Shown here: piece after piece, positions 48,110 to 60,091 of the stretch
How the letters are laid out: each line of letters begins with the position of its first letter
How positions within the stretch are numbered: position 1 is the stretch's first letter
Assembly: GCF_900964775.1 (NCBI RefSeq)
Contig: NC_041806.1
Span: forward strand, 27,431,488-27,495,487
Direction of reading: 5' to 3'
DNA length: 64,000 nt
Source: Scleropages formosus
Lineage: Eukaryota > Chordata > Actinopteri > Osteoglossiformes > Osteoglossidae
Notes under the pieces: generated by a model
Databases searched by the model: none
Seen by the model: the letters and a program-made list of their open reading frames with translations, nothing else
What the model was told of the DNA's origin: nothing
Program-made: the position numbers and the translations under genes

Positions 48110-50040
48110 AGTTGTGCAGTTCATTATTCTAAGGTTGACCAAAGAAGCAATTTCCGACACTCAAGATGTGTGTAAGCACCCTGTCGTCCGGGCTGTGAAA
48201 GCAGTTCTCGCTTATCCTGAGCTGTTGAGCTGAGTTCGGGCTGTGGGATGCGTTTTTGGTAAAACGGAGCCCAGTGAGCTCCGGGATGTTCCTTGCTTGT
48301 CAAAGTTCTCCCTAACGTCAAAAACCCACATAACGCGCCTTCCGAAAATGGGTATATCGGGTTTCTCTCTCCAAGTGTCTACTCATGCGCCATGTTCCCT
48401 GTATTTTGATGGTGCAGGACTCAGTCTGGTGGCGGGATGCGGCAAAAGCAGCAGAAGATCCACGCTCCGATCAGTTTGCTCTCAGCTCCGAATCTGACCA
48501 TAGAGTGTGTGGAGGAGGTACAGAGAAACAAGACAAACAAGGAAGACAGGGGTGTGTTTTTTTGTGATGTGATTTTGGCAAACGTTCCAGAAACATCGTA
48601 CTGACACATAAAGGCAGGTCACAGGAGAGACTTCAGCTCCAGTCTGTCCAGCTGCTCCAGAGAGCAACAAGTGATCTTGCTAGAACAAAATAAACCAAAG
48701 CAATCTGAAAGATTTTCAGTAGGAACTGTGATAGACACATTGGCTGCAAATAATTGCGAGGCCAAATGGACCTGTTGTTGACACACAATTGTGCTACTCC
48801 AGTGCTTGAGACCAACTTTGGCCGTGTGGGTCTTGCTGTGCATTTTCGCTGAGGAGCGCCCTTGCTACCCTGGCTGTCGCTCTCTGTGGATCTCCGTGTC
48901 CCGCTTGGTCGTATCTCTCCATTTATGGTACTGGGACACCTCTTTGTGGGCATCGGTGGCAGGTGTGCTCTCAGTTTGAAATTCTTAATATATCAAAGAA
49001 TTTAATACACTAAGAACCTACCTTCTTTCGGCACACTGGAACACGGTGAAGGCCCGGATGTTTTTCACACGAAAAGTTACACTTAACAGCGTCCTAATAG
49101 TTTTTTGACCTTTTAGCAGCATTTTATTAAAGTTTGTCATTTGTGATGGAAAGTAAGAGTTCAACTGTGGCGGTGAATTCACCACCTGTTTGCCAGGAAA
49201 TGTTTGACGCTTGCTGCCACCTAACACCAGGACAGCAGGCTAACTCGTGAACAGCAGCTACAGAATTGTTACAACAAATAAACGATTAATAGATGGTTTT
49301 CGTTGTACAGTGTGATCATTTCACTTCCTTTTCTGCTTACTAATTGAGTCACTTGGCATTTACAGGAACAAATAAGTAACCCCACCAAAATCAACGAACT
49401 GTGTATCTCTGCATTGCTGATTTGTACAATCCTGTTCTAGCTGAAGGAGTTTTATCACTGGCTTTTGAGAAAAATGTCAGCTCAAAAACAGAAGCCAGTG
49501 CTCATAGCTAGTCTTGAGAGCTACAGACTTCTGCAATTTTCAGTGAAATTTTGTCCCATCAGACGAACCTCCTGTCTAAAATAAAGCGGCACCTATGGAG
49601 ACAATGATACGCACCTTGCTCCAGCCCAGCTAATTCCATTCAGAGCCACACAGCAGCATTGACTCCGGTGTTTGAAACTCAACTACGGTCAGGACATTTT
49701 GTACCATGGAGAACTTCAGCCATTCTTCAGGGTTTTTTTGTTTTTTCTTTATTAACTCCAATTAAAAATAAAAAGAACCATACAAATATGCAATTCACCA
49801 TCTCCAAATAAGACAACCACAACGGCAACACACAATTCAACAGACTCAAAATGCAAAATCATACAAAGTTTGATGAAAACTCAAAAAAAAAAAAAAAACA
49901 TCAGTTAAAACATCAGATACTAATCATAGCTATTTTGCTTCAGTTCATCTCTAACATCATCCAATAACCCAAAAACACCACAAGTAATAAATTCAGAAGC
50001 ACAATTACACAGTCAGCACTCCAAGAAGCCATCGGACTCC
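48110..50040. other. Unclassified, repeat-like DNA inside the nested block
   Basis: No recognised domain. An AATAAAG-plus-A-rich end on the minus strand near 49735-49765 may be another LINE 3' end. Several short frames around 48380-48980 have no family features. Confidence 0.4.
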
Positions 50041-50226
50041 AACAAAGTATTATTATTATTATTATTTTATTTTTTAACAGAGCGCTCTTCTCGCGCAGTG
50101 ACACAGAGCGCTTTAACACAAACATAAGGCAAGAAAAACAGATACAAACAAAGAAGACAGTCAACTAATGGCTACCATAATGAAGAACTTATTATAGAGC
50201 TATAAGTATACCTACTGGCCACCGGG

Positions 50227-50558
50227 TGTCACGTCCCCCGCAGCCGGCACATCGGCGACACCTGCCGTTGCCTAATGGGAACGGCAATAAAGAGGGAAGC
50301 CAAGGAAGCCCAGACATGGAAGCTTGTTTTGCCTCGTTTCCCTTCGAGCCATGCTTCAGAGAACCTACTCCAACATCGACCTTTTGCCTGTGTATTCCCG
50401 ACCACGTTCTGTGCCTAGCCTTTTGTACTACGTTTGCTGATCGCCCGACCCACGCCTGTCCCTCGACTTTGCCTTTTGGATTCTGATTCGGCTTCATTAA
50501 ACATCAGTGTACGAGAACTCTGCACTTGAGTCCGTTCTTGCTACGCGCAACCATGACA
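50227..50558. mobile_element. Solo LTR of a Gypsy-type retrotransposon (fossil)
   Basis: A 332-bp unit with TGTCA at one end and TGACA at the other, flanked by the 5-bp target duplication CCGGG (50222-50226 and 50559-50563). There is no internal region, so it is the remnant of recombination between two LTRs. The clean duplication suggests that it is fairly young. The Gypsy placement is from recalled similarity to fish LTRs. Confidence 0.75.
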
Positions 50559-50689
50559 CCGGGGAAAGGAACAAAAACTCCCAACTGAAAGTTGAAGGAG
50601 AAAAAAACCTCTGGGGGTCCATGGGCCAGTGGTAGCCCACCCCTCCTGGGCATCCTAGAAAATAACAATTTGTAAGCTGGTGTTTAACA

Positions 50690-53220
50690 AATAATTATAA
50701 TACCACTTGTATCCGCGATCTCATTCTTTCGGTCATGATCCAGAGTTCATGACCATAGGTGAGGGTAGGAACGTAGATCGACCGGTAAATTGAGAGCTTC
50801 GCCTTATGACTCAGCTCCTTCTTCACCACAACAGACCGGTACAATGACCGCATTACTGCGGATGCCGCACCGATCCGTTTGTCAGCCTGCCGCTCCATTT
50901 TTCCCTCACTCCTGAACAAGACCCTGAGATACTTAAACTCCTCCACTTGAGGGAGCAACTCCCCCCTAACCCAGAGGGGGCAATCCACCTTTTTCCGACT
51001 GAGGACCATGGTCTCCAACACCCTAGTGAGGGTATAGAGCTGGTCCAGTGTTCCACGGCCAGGACGAAAACCGCATTGCTCCACCTGTATCCGGGGTTCG
51101 ACTATCGGTCGGATTCTCCTCTCCAGTACCCCAGCATAGACTTTCCCAGGGAGGCTAAGGAGTGTGATCCCCCTATAGTTGGAACACAATCTCCTGTCCC
51201 CCTTCTTAAAAAGAGGGACCACCACCCCGGTCTGCCAGTCCAGAGGCACCGTCCCCGAACTCCACGCGATGCTGCAGAGGCGTGTCAGCCAAGACAGCCC
51301 CACAACATCCAGAGACTTGAGAAACTCGGGGCGGATCTCATCCACCCCCGGAGCCTTGCCACCGAGGAGTTTTTTGACTACCTCAGCAACTTCAGCCAGG
51401 GTAATGGACGAGTCACCCTCCGAGTCCCCGGCCTCAGCTTCCTCTACGGAAGGCGTCGGAGTGATTGAGGAGATCCTCAAAGTACTCCTTCCACCGTCCG
51501 AGGACATCCTCAGTTGAGGTCAGCAGCGCACCACTTCCACTGTAAACAGTGTTGGCGGAACACTGCTTCCCCCCTCTAAGTCGCCGGACGGTTTACCAGA
51601 ATCTCTTTGAGGCCGACTGAAAGTCTTCCTCCATGGCCTCACCGAACTCCTCCCAGGCCCAAGTTTTTGCCGCGGCGACTGCCAGAGCCGCGCTCCATCT
51701 GGCCCGCCGGTACCCGTCAGCTGCTTCAGGAGTCCCATGAGCCAGCCAGGCCCGATAGAACTCCTTCTTCAGCTTGACGGCATCCCTTACCTCTAGTGTC
51801 CACCACCGTGTTCGGGGATTGCCGCCGCGACAGGCACCGGAGACTTTATGGCCGCAGCTCCGAACCGCCGCCCCGACAATGGAGGTGTGGAACATAGTCC
51901 ATTCGGACTCAATGTCCCCAGTCTCCCTCGGGACCTGGTTGAAGCTCTGTCGGAGGTGGGAGTTGAAGACCTCTCTGACAGGGGCCTCTGCCAAACGTTC
52001 CCAACAGACCCTCACTATGCGTTTGGGCCTGCCAGGTCTGTCCAGCTTTTTCCCCCGCCATCGAATCCAACTCACCACCAGGTGGTGATCAGTTGACAGC
52101 TCAGCCCCTCTCTTCACCCGAGTGTCCAAGACATATGGCCGAAGATCAAAAGAAACGACTACAAAGTCGATCATCGACCTCCGACCTAGGGTGTCCTGGT
52201 GCCAAGTGCACTGATGGACACCCTTATGCATGAACATGGTGTTTGTTATGGACAAACCGTGACTAGCACAGAAATCCAGTAACAACTCACCACTCGGGTT
52301 CAGATCAGGCAGGCCGTTCCTCCCAATCACGCCCCTCCAGGTATCACTGTCGCTGCCCACGTGGGCGTTAAAGTCCCCCAGTAGAACGACAGAGTCCCCA
52401 GTGGGAGCACTTTCCAGCACGCCCCCCAGGGACTCTAAAATGGCCGGGTACTCTACACTGCCGCTAGGCGCACAAGCACAAACGACAGTGAGAGACCGTT
52501 CCCTGACCCGAAGGCGTAGGGAGACGACCCTCTCATTCACCGGGGTAGACTCCAATACATGGCGGCTGAACTGGGGGGCTATTAATAAGCCCACACCAGC
52601 CCTCCGCCTCTCACCCTGGGCAACGCCAGAATAGTGGAGAGTCCACCCTTGATCGAGAAGAGTGGTTCCAGAACCCAAGCTGTGAGTGGAAGTGAGCCCG
52701 ACTATATCTAGACAGTATCTCTCAACCTCCTGCACTAGCTCAGGCTCCTTCCCCGCCAGTGAGGTGACATTCCAAGTCCCAAAAGCCAGAGTTGGTGCCC
52801 GAGGTTTGGGTCGGCCGGGCACTCGGCCTCGACCACTGCCCAAATCACAACGCACCGGCCCCTTATGTCCTCTCCAGCAGGTGGTGAGCCCACCGAAGAG
52901 CGGCTCCACGTCATGGCTTCGGGCTAAGCCCGGCCAGGCCCCGTGGGCATAGACCTGGCCACCAGGCGCTCGCATGTGAGCCCCCCCCCAGGCCTGGCTC
53001 CAGGCTGGGGCCCCGGTGACCCCATACCGGGCGGGGTGAACAAGATCCTTGATTTAATAGTTATAAGGGGATTTTGAACCGCGCTTTGTCTCGTCTGTCA
53101 CCCCGGACCTGTTTGCCTTGGGAGACCCTACCAGGGGCATATAGCCCCAGGCAACATAGCTCCTGAGATCATTCAGCCACTCAAACCCCTCCACCTCGGT
53201 AAGGTGGCGGTTCACGGAGG
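50690..53220 (-). mobile_element. Non-LTR retrotransposon with APE endonuclease and partial RT
   Basis: A 460-codon minus-strand frame (52975-51593) holds an APE-type endonuclease: [24 protein letters not shown] and [12 protein letters not shown] give the GDFN and DHH catalytic motifs. A second frame (51507-50695) holds RT: GGKAPGVDEIRPEFL, VPLFKKGDRRLCSNYRGI and EQCGFRPGRGTLDQLYTL. It then jumps from TRVLE directly to TMVLSRKKVDCPLWV, so the central RT with the catalytic FADD box is deleted. The 3' part after LWIMTERMRSRIQ is also missing. The fragment at 2100-2945 is the same family and still has FADD. The clade is uncertain (RTE-like or CR1-like). Confidence 0.85.
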
Positions 53221-54279
53221 GGAAAATATATTATGGTGATTAAGATATTTTACAATTTGGGATGCTACGATTTTTTCTAGAATTTTGAATAAAAATGGTA
53301 AATTGGAGATCGGTCTATAATTACATGGGTTATTACAGTCCAGATCCAATTTCTTTAGTAGGGGTCTAATAATGGCGATTTTAAGGGCTTTTGGAACACA
53401 GCCATTTAGTAACGACGTATTAATAATATTAACAATAGATTCTGCAAGCACGGAAACTACAGCTTTCAGTAATTTAGTGGGGATTGGGTCTAAAGGACAG
53501 GTAATACTTTTCATAGAGTGAATCAGCATGGTAATTTCTCCTACGGTTATTACGTCAAAGTACTTTGTCCCTCTCCTCCGCTCTGAGAGCAGTGGCAGGG
53601 ACCTACACAGTCCCTGGCCAAGTCGCCGATCTCCAAACATCACTGACACTTCATGTCCTTACAGTTCTTCTTTGTGTGCCCTGGCCCCAACACAAGCGAC
53701 AGAAGGGAGCGTTTATCCTTGACAAAATAGTTAGCCCATACTGCCGCAAATGTTAAAATACACAGGAGGGTAGACAAAACCCTCCATCCCCGCAGGGTCA
53801 GGGCGAAGACATACCTGAAATTGTCTTCGCCCATTCCAAAAGCCCAGCTCATTCCGCATGTCCTTGTGTCCTCCTATTACGTATACAAACTCCTTCAGAA
53901 GAATCTTCCAGTACTCCCCCTTGGTCAGCAGCGTGAGATTGAAGAATGATAACGGTCCATTGCATTGGATCCAGACTGCATCTTCAATGGTGAGGACCAG
54001 GAGTCATAAGACAACCTCCCGAACGAAAGCAACGCGCTTGGGAAAATTGCCGTCGTCCTCCCGCTTCCTCCACCGGAAGTGAAGACTCTCTCCAGCTCAT
54101 TTATGATGTAACTGTTCACGCATCGTAACTCCATAAGCATCCCCAGATGCAACCTTTATTCAGCCATTACTCTGGTATTGTACTGCTCATTTGTGTATTT
54201 TATAATACTAAATAAGAAAAATAAATAAAAAAATAAATACATTTTTAAAAAATTTTTTGAAAATTTTAAAAATTGGTGT

Positions 54280-54490
54280 GGGTGTCGGGATTTGTCTATC
54301 TTGTGTCTTATGCACTTACTTGAACAATGAACCTCGGTTCAGCAAGTGGTAGGGAACAAACTAGGTTTGCTTGAGACTTTCATGTCTGCAGCTATGTCTC
54401 CTTCTCTCCATGTAATGCATAAATTGTACTTCTTACATCACTTTGGACAAAAGTGTCTGCTAAATGAATAAATGTAAATGTAAATGCAAA
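54280..54490 (+). mobile_element. SINE-like repeat family D
   Basis: It is similar to 9040-9250 throughout and ends 'actttggacaaaagtgtctg' then 'ctaaatgaataaatgtaaat' repeats. Confidence 0.65.
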
Positions 54491-54780
54491 TGTAAGGTGG
54501 CCTGTATCCCCGGAAGCACCATCCTTGCCGTCGAAGCAATCATTTCTTCAGATCCTCTGAGCTGTTGACATCAGCGGGAGAGCTGGATTAGCTAATTAAA
54601 CTACTAGAAATAAAATCTCAGTATCATCCTGCAGGGACGGCAGTCAAGCCACCCGAAACCCTGCACATTAGGCTCCACAGGCTATCCAAACATAAAATAA
54701 ACTCCTGTGAGGGTGCAGAGCTTCGCCCCAGGAGAGCTGCAGTCATGCAACACAGAATCCTGTATTAGGCTCCACTCTCC

Positions 54781-54818
54781 GGTACTGCACTTTGATCTTA
54801 GGCAAAAGGCTGAGAAGG
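54781..54818 (-). other. U2 snRNA 5'-end-derived sequence (copy B)
   Basis: On the minus strand it reads CCTTCTCAGCCTTTTGCCTA, then AGATCAAAGTGCAGTACC. This follows U2 nucleotides about 4 to 40 with few changes. Confidence 0.72.
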
Positions 54819-55351
54819 ACTTTTACCCCCTGAGCCAGCCTGTTTAGTGTCCCCCAGGCTTCTTCACTCTATTTGCTCTAGCTCCATCAGTCTCCCCACC
54901 ACGAAGTGAGAGCAGTTCTTGTGCTTTTGTCCTTCAGTTTCCTGTGCCCTTAATTGCACAGGACTTGGCGGCAGGATACGACACCTCAGAATATGAACAG
55001 ATCAGAATTCTGTTCACTGTCCACATTTATGAGATACCATGGGACACCTTCAGAGGTCTTGTGGAGTCCGTGCCTCAATGGGCCAGAGCTGTTTTGGGAA
55101 CACGAGGGGGACCTACACGATGTTAGGAAGGTGGTTTTAATGTTTTGGGTGATAGGTGTATTTTATGGGCATGCGCTTATTTAATGAAGTTTAATAAAAT
55201 ACAAGGATAAATGGATGAACCTGTGTTTCTTTTGATTGCTCCCAGCAGCTCAAAAGATCATCGCTGTAACAGTTAACATTCAGGCTATAAATGTAATCTT
55301 TCGGAATCTCCAGAAGAAGGCAGTATAATACATAGACCTGATAGGACCCCA

Positions 55352-55455
55352 AATGCTCCACCACCAACAAACTGTCCCCACAAAAAAGTAGTATTCCCTT
55401 GCCTGCTCTTCACATCTTTGATACACTTCCTCGGAGTATAACTGAATTAAAACTC
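55352..55455 (-). repeat. Diverged copy of the segment downstream of the H3 relic
   Basis: 'caccaccaacaaactgtccc' to 'gagtataactgaattaaaac' matches 57361-57448 ('caccaccaacgaactgtccc' to 'gagtataaccgaattaaaac') at roughly 90 percent. It lies just outside the right-arm boundary and is older than the arms. Confidence 0.8.
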
Positions 55456-56439
55456 TTTACACTTTTCTTCTCACCTTCCAAACGCTTTAAAGTGAATTAT
55501 ATGCTTCACAAGCTTGATGAAGACACAACAGACAGCGGTACACACGTTCACTTAAACAGGTTATGAACATAAACTGACTTAACCAGAATACCATTCTGCT
55601 AAAACAAGGCTTTATCCCACACACCTCAGACCTAAACTCTTTACACTTTTCTTCTCTGGCTGGTTACAGAGCACTGTCCAGCAGAATGACCAGGTATAAG
55701 AACAGTTAACGCTCCCTTATAGGTCTGTAAGTGCAACAATATCCCATCACTTTTGTAATTTACTTATTTACATACTCTCCCCCCCCCCCTTTTCCTTTTC
55801 CTGTTCTGTATTAGCTATTTGTAAATACTGGATGTATCAAGAACCACAGTGAATTCCTTGTGTGCATTAGAACACTTGGCTAATAAAACTCATTAACTCT
55901 TCTCTTAAGATTGCATTTAAATGAAAACTGGCAATAACACAATATTTTTGTACATTCTGTTTAAAACTGCATGTCCTCTATATCCCTTCATGCTTTAAGT
56001 TTTTGTTCTATTTTTAGTTTTACATTACTTTGAAGAAAAGTATCTGCTAAATAAAAAGATGTAAATGTTGTGGAAGCCCACCTTTGAAAGTACTAGGGAG
56101 GTTATTAGGAATCATCGATATTTTGGTAAAGTTTTACACAGCTACTTGTGTGATGAACATTTGTGCATGTGCTGACAAAAACTAACTGTACTTAAACACA
56201 TCTACAGCTATGTCTTTCTCCGAATGCAGTACACACACTTATCGAAAAATCAGTTTTTGCTGACTTCTCCCAGCTCACAGTGATGTAGCCACTGAAAGAA
56301 AAAAAAAAAAAAAAAGTTGAATCATAATTACATTACACAAATACATTTAAGAAATCGTCTGTACTACTTTATTCAGGAAAGGGGGAGGAAAAAAAAAAAA
56401 AAAATCGGTAAGTTTTGCCTTTGACTGAAATAGATGGGT

Positions 56440-56455
56440 GGCTCTTAAAAGAGCC
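56440..56455 (-). terminator. Histone 3' stem-loop of H2B (right arm)
   Basis: The same 16-base element as at 41597-41612, on the minus strand. Confidence 0.95.
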
Positions 56456-56487
56456 TTTGTTGCGGTTTGGCTGATTTGTACGGCACT

Positions 56488-56913
<426 letters not shown>

Positions 56914-57781
56914 CTACTTATGCTAAATTTATGCCAATCAAGCCCCCATTGCAGCAAATTTTCATTGGCAGTGGCTAAGTCCGCCCGATAATATTCAGAT
57001 CCTATTGGTTGAACATTTGTGGCGCATTTTTAGCCTTGCGAGCCAGGAGCAAAGCTTCCTGCCTTAACCCTATCGTTGCTGAATTTTACGTTTATATTAA
57101 TTCATAAAGCAGGTGCTTTTCTCCAAAGTGACGTACTTCTCGAACAACAAAAATACAGAGTACATTACATGAGTGTTTCTCTTTTTCTTCCTACACTTCA
57201 AGGGACATTTAATATTTCAAGAGCTAGTGTCCTAAGTTTAAAAAAATAAAGTGCTGACTTTTTTCTATAGAGTACAGATGGTAAAACTAAAACACCGTAT
57301 TTCGAGCACTGAAATCAAGAGAACTTTATACCTGTTCTATAACCAAACCATTGTTATGCCCCACCACCAACGAACTGTCCCCACAAAAAAGTAGCATTTC
57401 CTTTGCCTGCCCTTCACGTCTTTGATGCACTTCTTGGGAGTATAACCGAATTAAAACTTACTGTAACGAGACTCTCAAAATTCTAATGCTTTCGGTTGAA
57501 ATGCAGAACGTTTAACAGTAAATTACATTTATTAATTTAGCTGATGCTTTCCTCCAAAGCAAATTATTCCTTTTACACAGCCTACTAATTTTGCTGGAGT
57601 GGTTTACGATTAACACCTTGCTCAAGGATACTAGAGCTCAGAGAGAGGCCCTTTGGTCAGAAAGCATGAACTCTTACCAGTACATTTCTATTGACAGTGG
57701 TACACTGCTCGAATGGACCCATCAATACGGTTAAGAAAAAAAACAGAAAAAAAAAGTGCTCCTTTGAAACTGAATTGAAAC

Positions 57782-57797
57782 AGCTCTTACAAGAGCT
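57782..57797 (-). terminator. Variant histone stem-loop behind the H3 relic (right arm)
   Basis: Partner of 40255-40270, with the same A-T outer pair. Confidence 0.75.
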
Positions 57798-57832
57798 ATT
57801 GGGTTTTGTGATGAGTGTCTACAGCGGGAACT

Positions 57833-58024
57833 TCTAGCGCGCTCTCTGCGGCTAAAAGGAGCCAGGTGAATGTCTTCGGGCGTGATAGTCACCCTCTTGG
57901 CGCGAGTAGCGCACAAGTTGGCGTTCTCAAACAGACCGACCACGTAAGCAGCGCTTGTCTCCTGCAAAGCCGTGATAGCGGAGCTCAAAAAACGCAGATC
58001 GGGCTTGAAGCACTAGGCAATCGT
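57833..58024 (-). pseudogene. Histone H3 pseudogene, C-terminal half (right arm)
   Basis: The same relic as 40028-40219, including its replacements and the lost stop. Because a pseudogene is under no protein constraint, its identity in the two arms shows that the arms themselves are young or are homogenised as DNA. Confidence 0.9.
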
Positions 58025-58317
58025 ACTTCAGTCACTGGAAGCTGACAAACACCCCTGTGCCGGAGCTACAACCGAATCACTTGATCTCAGCGCGAACTGA
58101 CTTGACCTATAAGACGCGAGTTAAAGGGCCCAACACAGGCTTAAACGTAAAACGGTGTATAAACAAGAAGCGTAACACCGCCGTTAGGAGTGCTCCCCTG
58201 GGGTATTCTTTATGGGAAGAACCGTCTTACAAAGACACATCTCAGGACATTGTAGAAACATCTCTGAAGTGCTCAGAAAATGGTGAATTTGACAGCTCTT
58301 TTCAGTGTTATGTGGGT

Positions 58318-58333
58318 GGCTCTTAAAAGAGCC
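58318..58333 (-). terminator. Histone 3' stem-loop of H4 (right arm)
   Basis: The 16-base GGCTC/GAGCC hairpin on the minus strand. Confidence 0.95.
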
Positions 58334-58369
58334 TTTGGTTTTTACTTGTTCCCTCAGCGGATGAAAGTT

Positions 58370-58729
<360 letters not shown>

Positions 58730-58741
58730 CTACTTATCCAG

Positions 58742-58760
58742 GCTAAGACGACCTAATTGA
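58742..58760 (-). promoter_or_regulatory. H4-specific promoter element (right arm)
   Basis: Reverse complement of 39292-39310. Confidence 0.65.
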
Positions 58761-59239
58761 AACCGCCGTGACGAAATTGCCTGCCTTTGCTCGCGCGATG
58801 AGTAATGGCCACATGGTCTCGGTACACGTGATTTAAAACATCTCACTGAGTATTGAAGGATATGAGCAAAGTTTTAATTTTCTCGTTTTCTTTTCTCATC
58901 ATTCTCCTGCTAATATATTGACCCTGGACTTTGCATTGATTACTTTCACACCACAAATAGGATAGGATTATACTTTATTAATTGCAGCGCGGAATTTAAC
59001 AAATTCATTAAGTACATACTGTATTCACTTACATACACATTTAGTACATATTCCGTTTTAAAATTTTTGAACGCGGTAATACTTTTTTTACTAATCGTGG
59101 AACGTAGGAGGAATGTTAGCGCAATTCTTATTCACGAGTAGGACTTAGGGCTCAGTCGAAAAGCAACACAAGCAAGAACTAAATTTATAAACTTTTTTTT
59201 TTTTCCCTTTAAAACCAAAAGAGGCTCAAACAATAAATT

Positions 59240-59475
59240 ATAAAGCGGGGCGGCATGGTGGCACAGCTGTCTCACAGCGCTTGGGTGGTGTGAGAGGACA
59301 TGAGCTCGATCCCTGCTCAGTCTGTGTAGCGTTTGCATGTTCTCTCCATGTCTGCACGGGTTTCCTCCCACAGTCCAAAGACATGCTCTTTGGGTTCAAC
59401 ACCCATAGAGTGTGAGTGACAGAGAGAATGTGTTTCACTGATGTATGAATGAGTGACCCATTGTAAGCCAGAGCA
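59240..59475 (+). mobile_element. SINE family C (right arm)
   Basis: Partner of 38577-38812. The head GGGGCGGCATGGTGGCACAG is now on the plus strand. Confidence 0.85.
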
Positions 59476-59820
59476 CTTGCTTAACAGTGGTGATCACCAG
59501 CCATATCCTGGCAGCTACTTGCCTTCTGGGTGCCAGTGTTCCATCCATTCGTGACTTTGTCAAATGTCAAAACCATCTGTGGGCCGATCTCCCTGCAAAA
59601 GGTAGGTCACCAAACGCAAAAAAAAAAAAAAAATTGAGAATGTGTTGTCGTTGTGAGGTCTTGTGTGTCAGTGGATGCCAACTATAACTGGATCAATCCA
59701 TTCTGAAATAGGAGTACAGCAAAGCATGGAAAATGTGGGGTCTGAATACTTTCTGAAAGGACTATATATGTTTGGTATGACATATGGAATTCTTTAATCA
59801 AGACAGGCAAAATGTGGACT

Positions 59821-60033
59821 GGGGGGGGTTTGGCCAGGGCCTGCCCTCCGGTGGGTCTGGGGTTCAAGTCCTGCTTGGGGTGCCTTGTGACGAACTGGCG
59901 TCCCATCCTGGGTGTGTCCCCTCCCCCTCCCCCTCCAGCCTTGCGCCCTGCGCTGCCGGGCTAGGCTCCAGCTCGCCGCGACCCCGCTTGGGACAAGCGG
60001 CTTCAGACAGTGTGTGTGTGTGTGTGTGTGTGT
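59821..60033 (+). mobile_element. SINE family A (right arm)
   Basis: Partner of 38019-38231, with the same target duplication. Confidence 0.92.
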
Positions 60034-60091
60034 AAAATGTGGACTATTTTCAAGAATTAAAGATGTACAGATTCTGCTTTGTAATCTCACT

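Larger units (their letters stand above)
50053..53640 (-). mobile_element. L2/CR1-like LINE, interrupted twice
   Basis: The minus-strand RT N-terminal part at 53575-53225 reads SITCPLDPIPTKLLKA, NGCVPKALKIAII and NYRPISNLPFLFKILEK. Its 3' end is at 50053-50110 on the minus strand: 'aaagcgctctgtgtcactg', then 'agagcgctctg', then a TTA/AAT repeat tail. Between them a second LINE (50690-53220) and a solo LTR (50227-50558) have inserted. The RT catalytic region is missing. Confidence 0.7.
53570..54818 (-). mobile_element. Tx1/Keno-like LINE relic, copy B (5' part)
   Basis: On the minus strand: U2-like sequence (54818-54781), the 5' stretch shared with copy A (54780-54625, for example 'ctaatacaggattctg' here and 'ctaatacaggactgtg' in A), a family D repeat (54280-54490), and an ORF1 remnant (54160-53640) ending in a CCHC-like GPGHTKKNCKDMKCQ. 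It breaks off against the L2-like LINE at about 53640. Confidence 0.6.
43558..55160 (+). mobile_element. Tc1-like DNA transposon, split by nested insertions
   Basis: The left inverted repeat (CGCCGATCAGCCAAAACAC near 43561) and the right one (TAATGTTTTGGGTGATAGGT, ending near 55160) belong to one Tc1/mariner family. Transposase-like sequence is decayed but legible on the plus strand from about 44110 to 45027 ('gtcagagcatctctgaaaca', 'agaactggaccatggagcaa'). It resumes at 55034 ('ccatgggacaccttcagagg'). About 10 kb of other elements now separate the two parts. Several frameshifts and deletions make the transposase non-functional. Confidence 0.88.
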
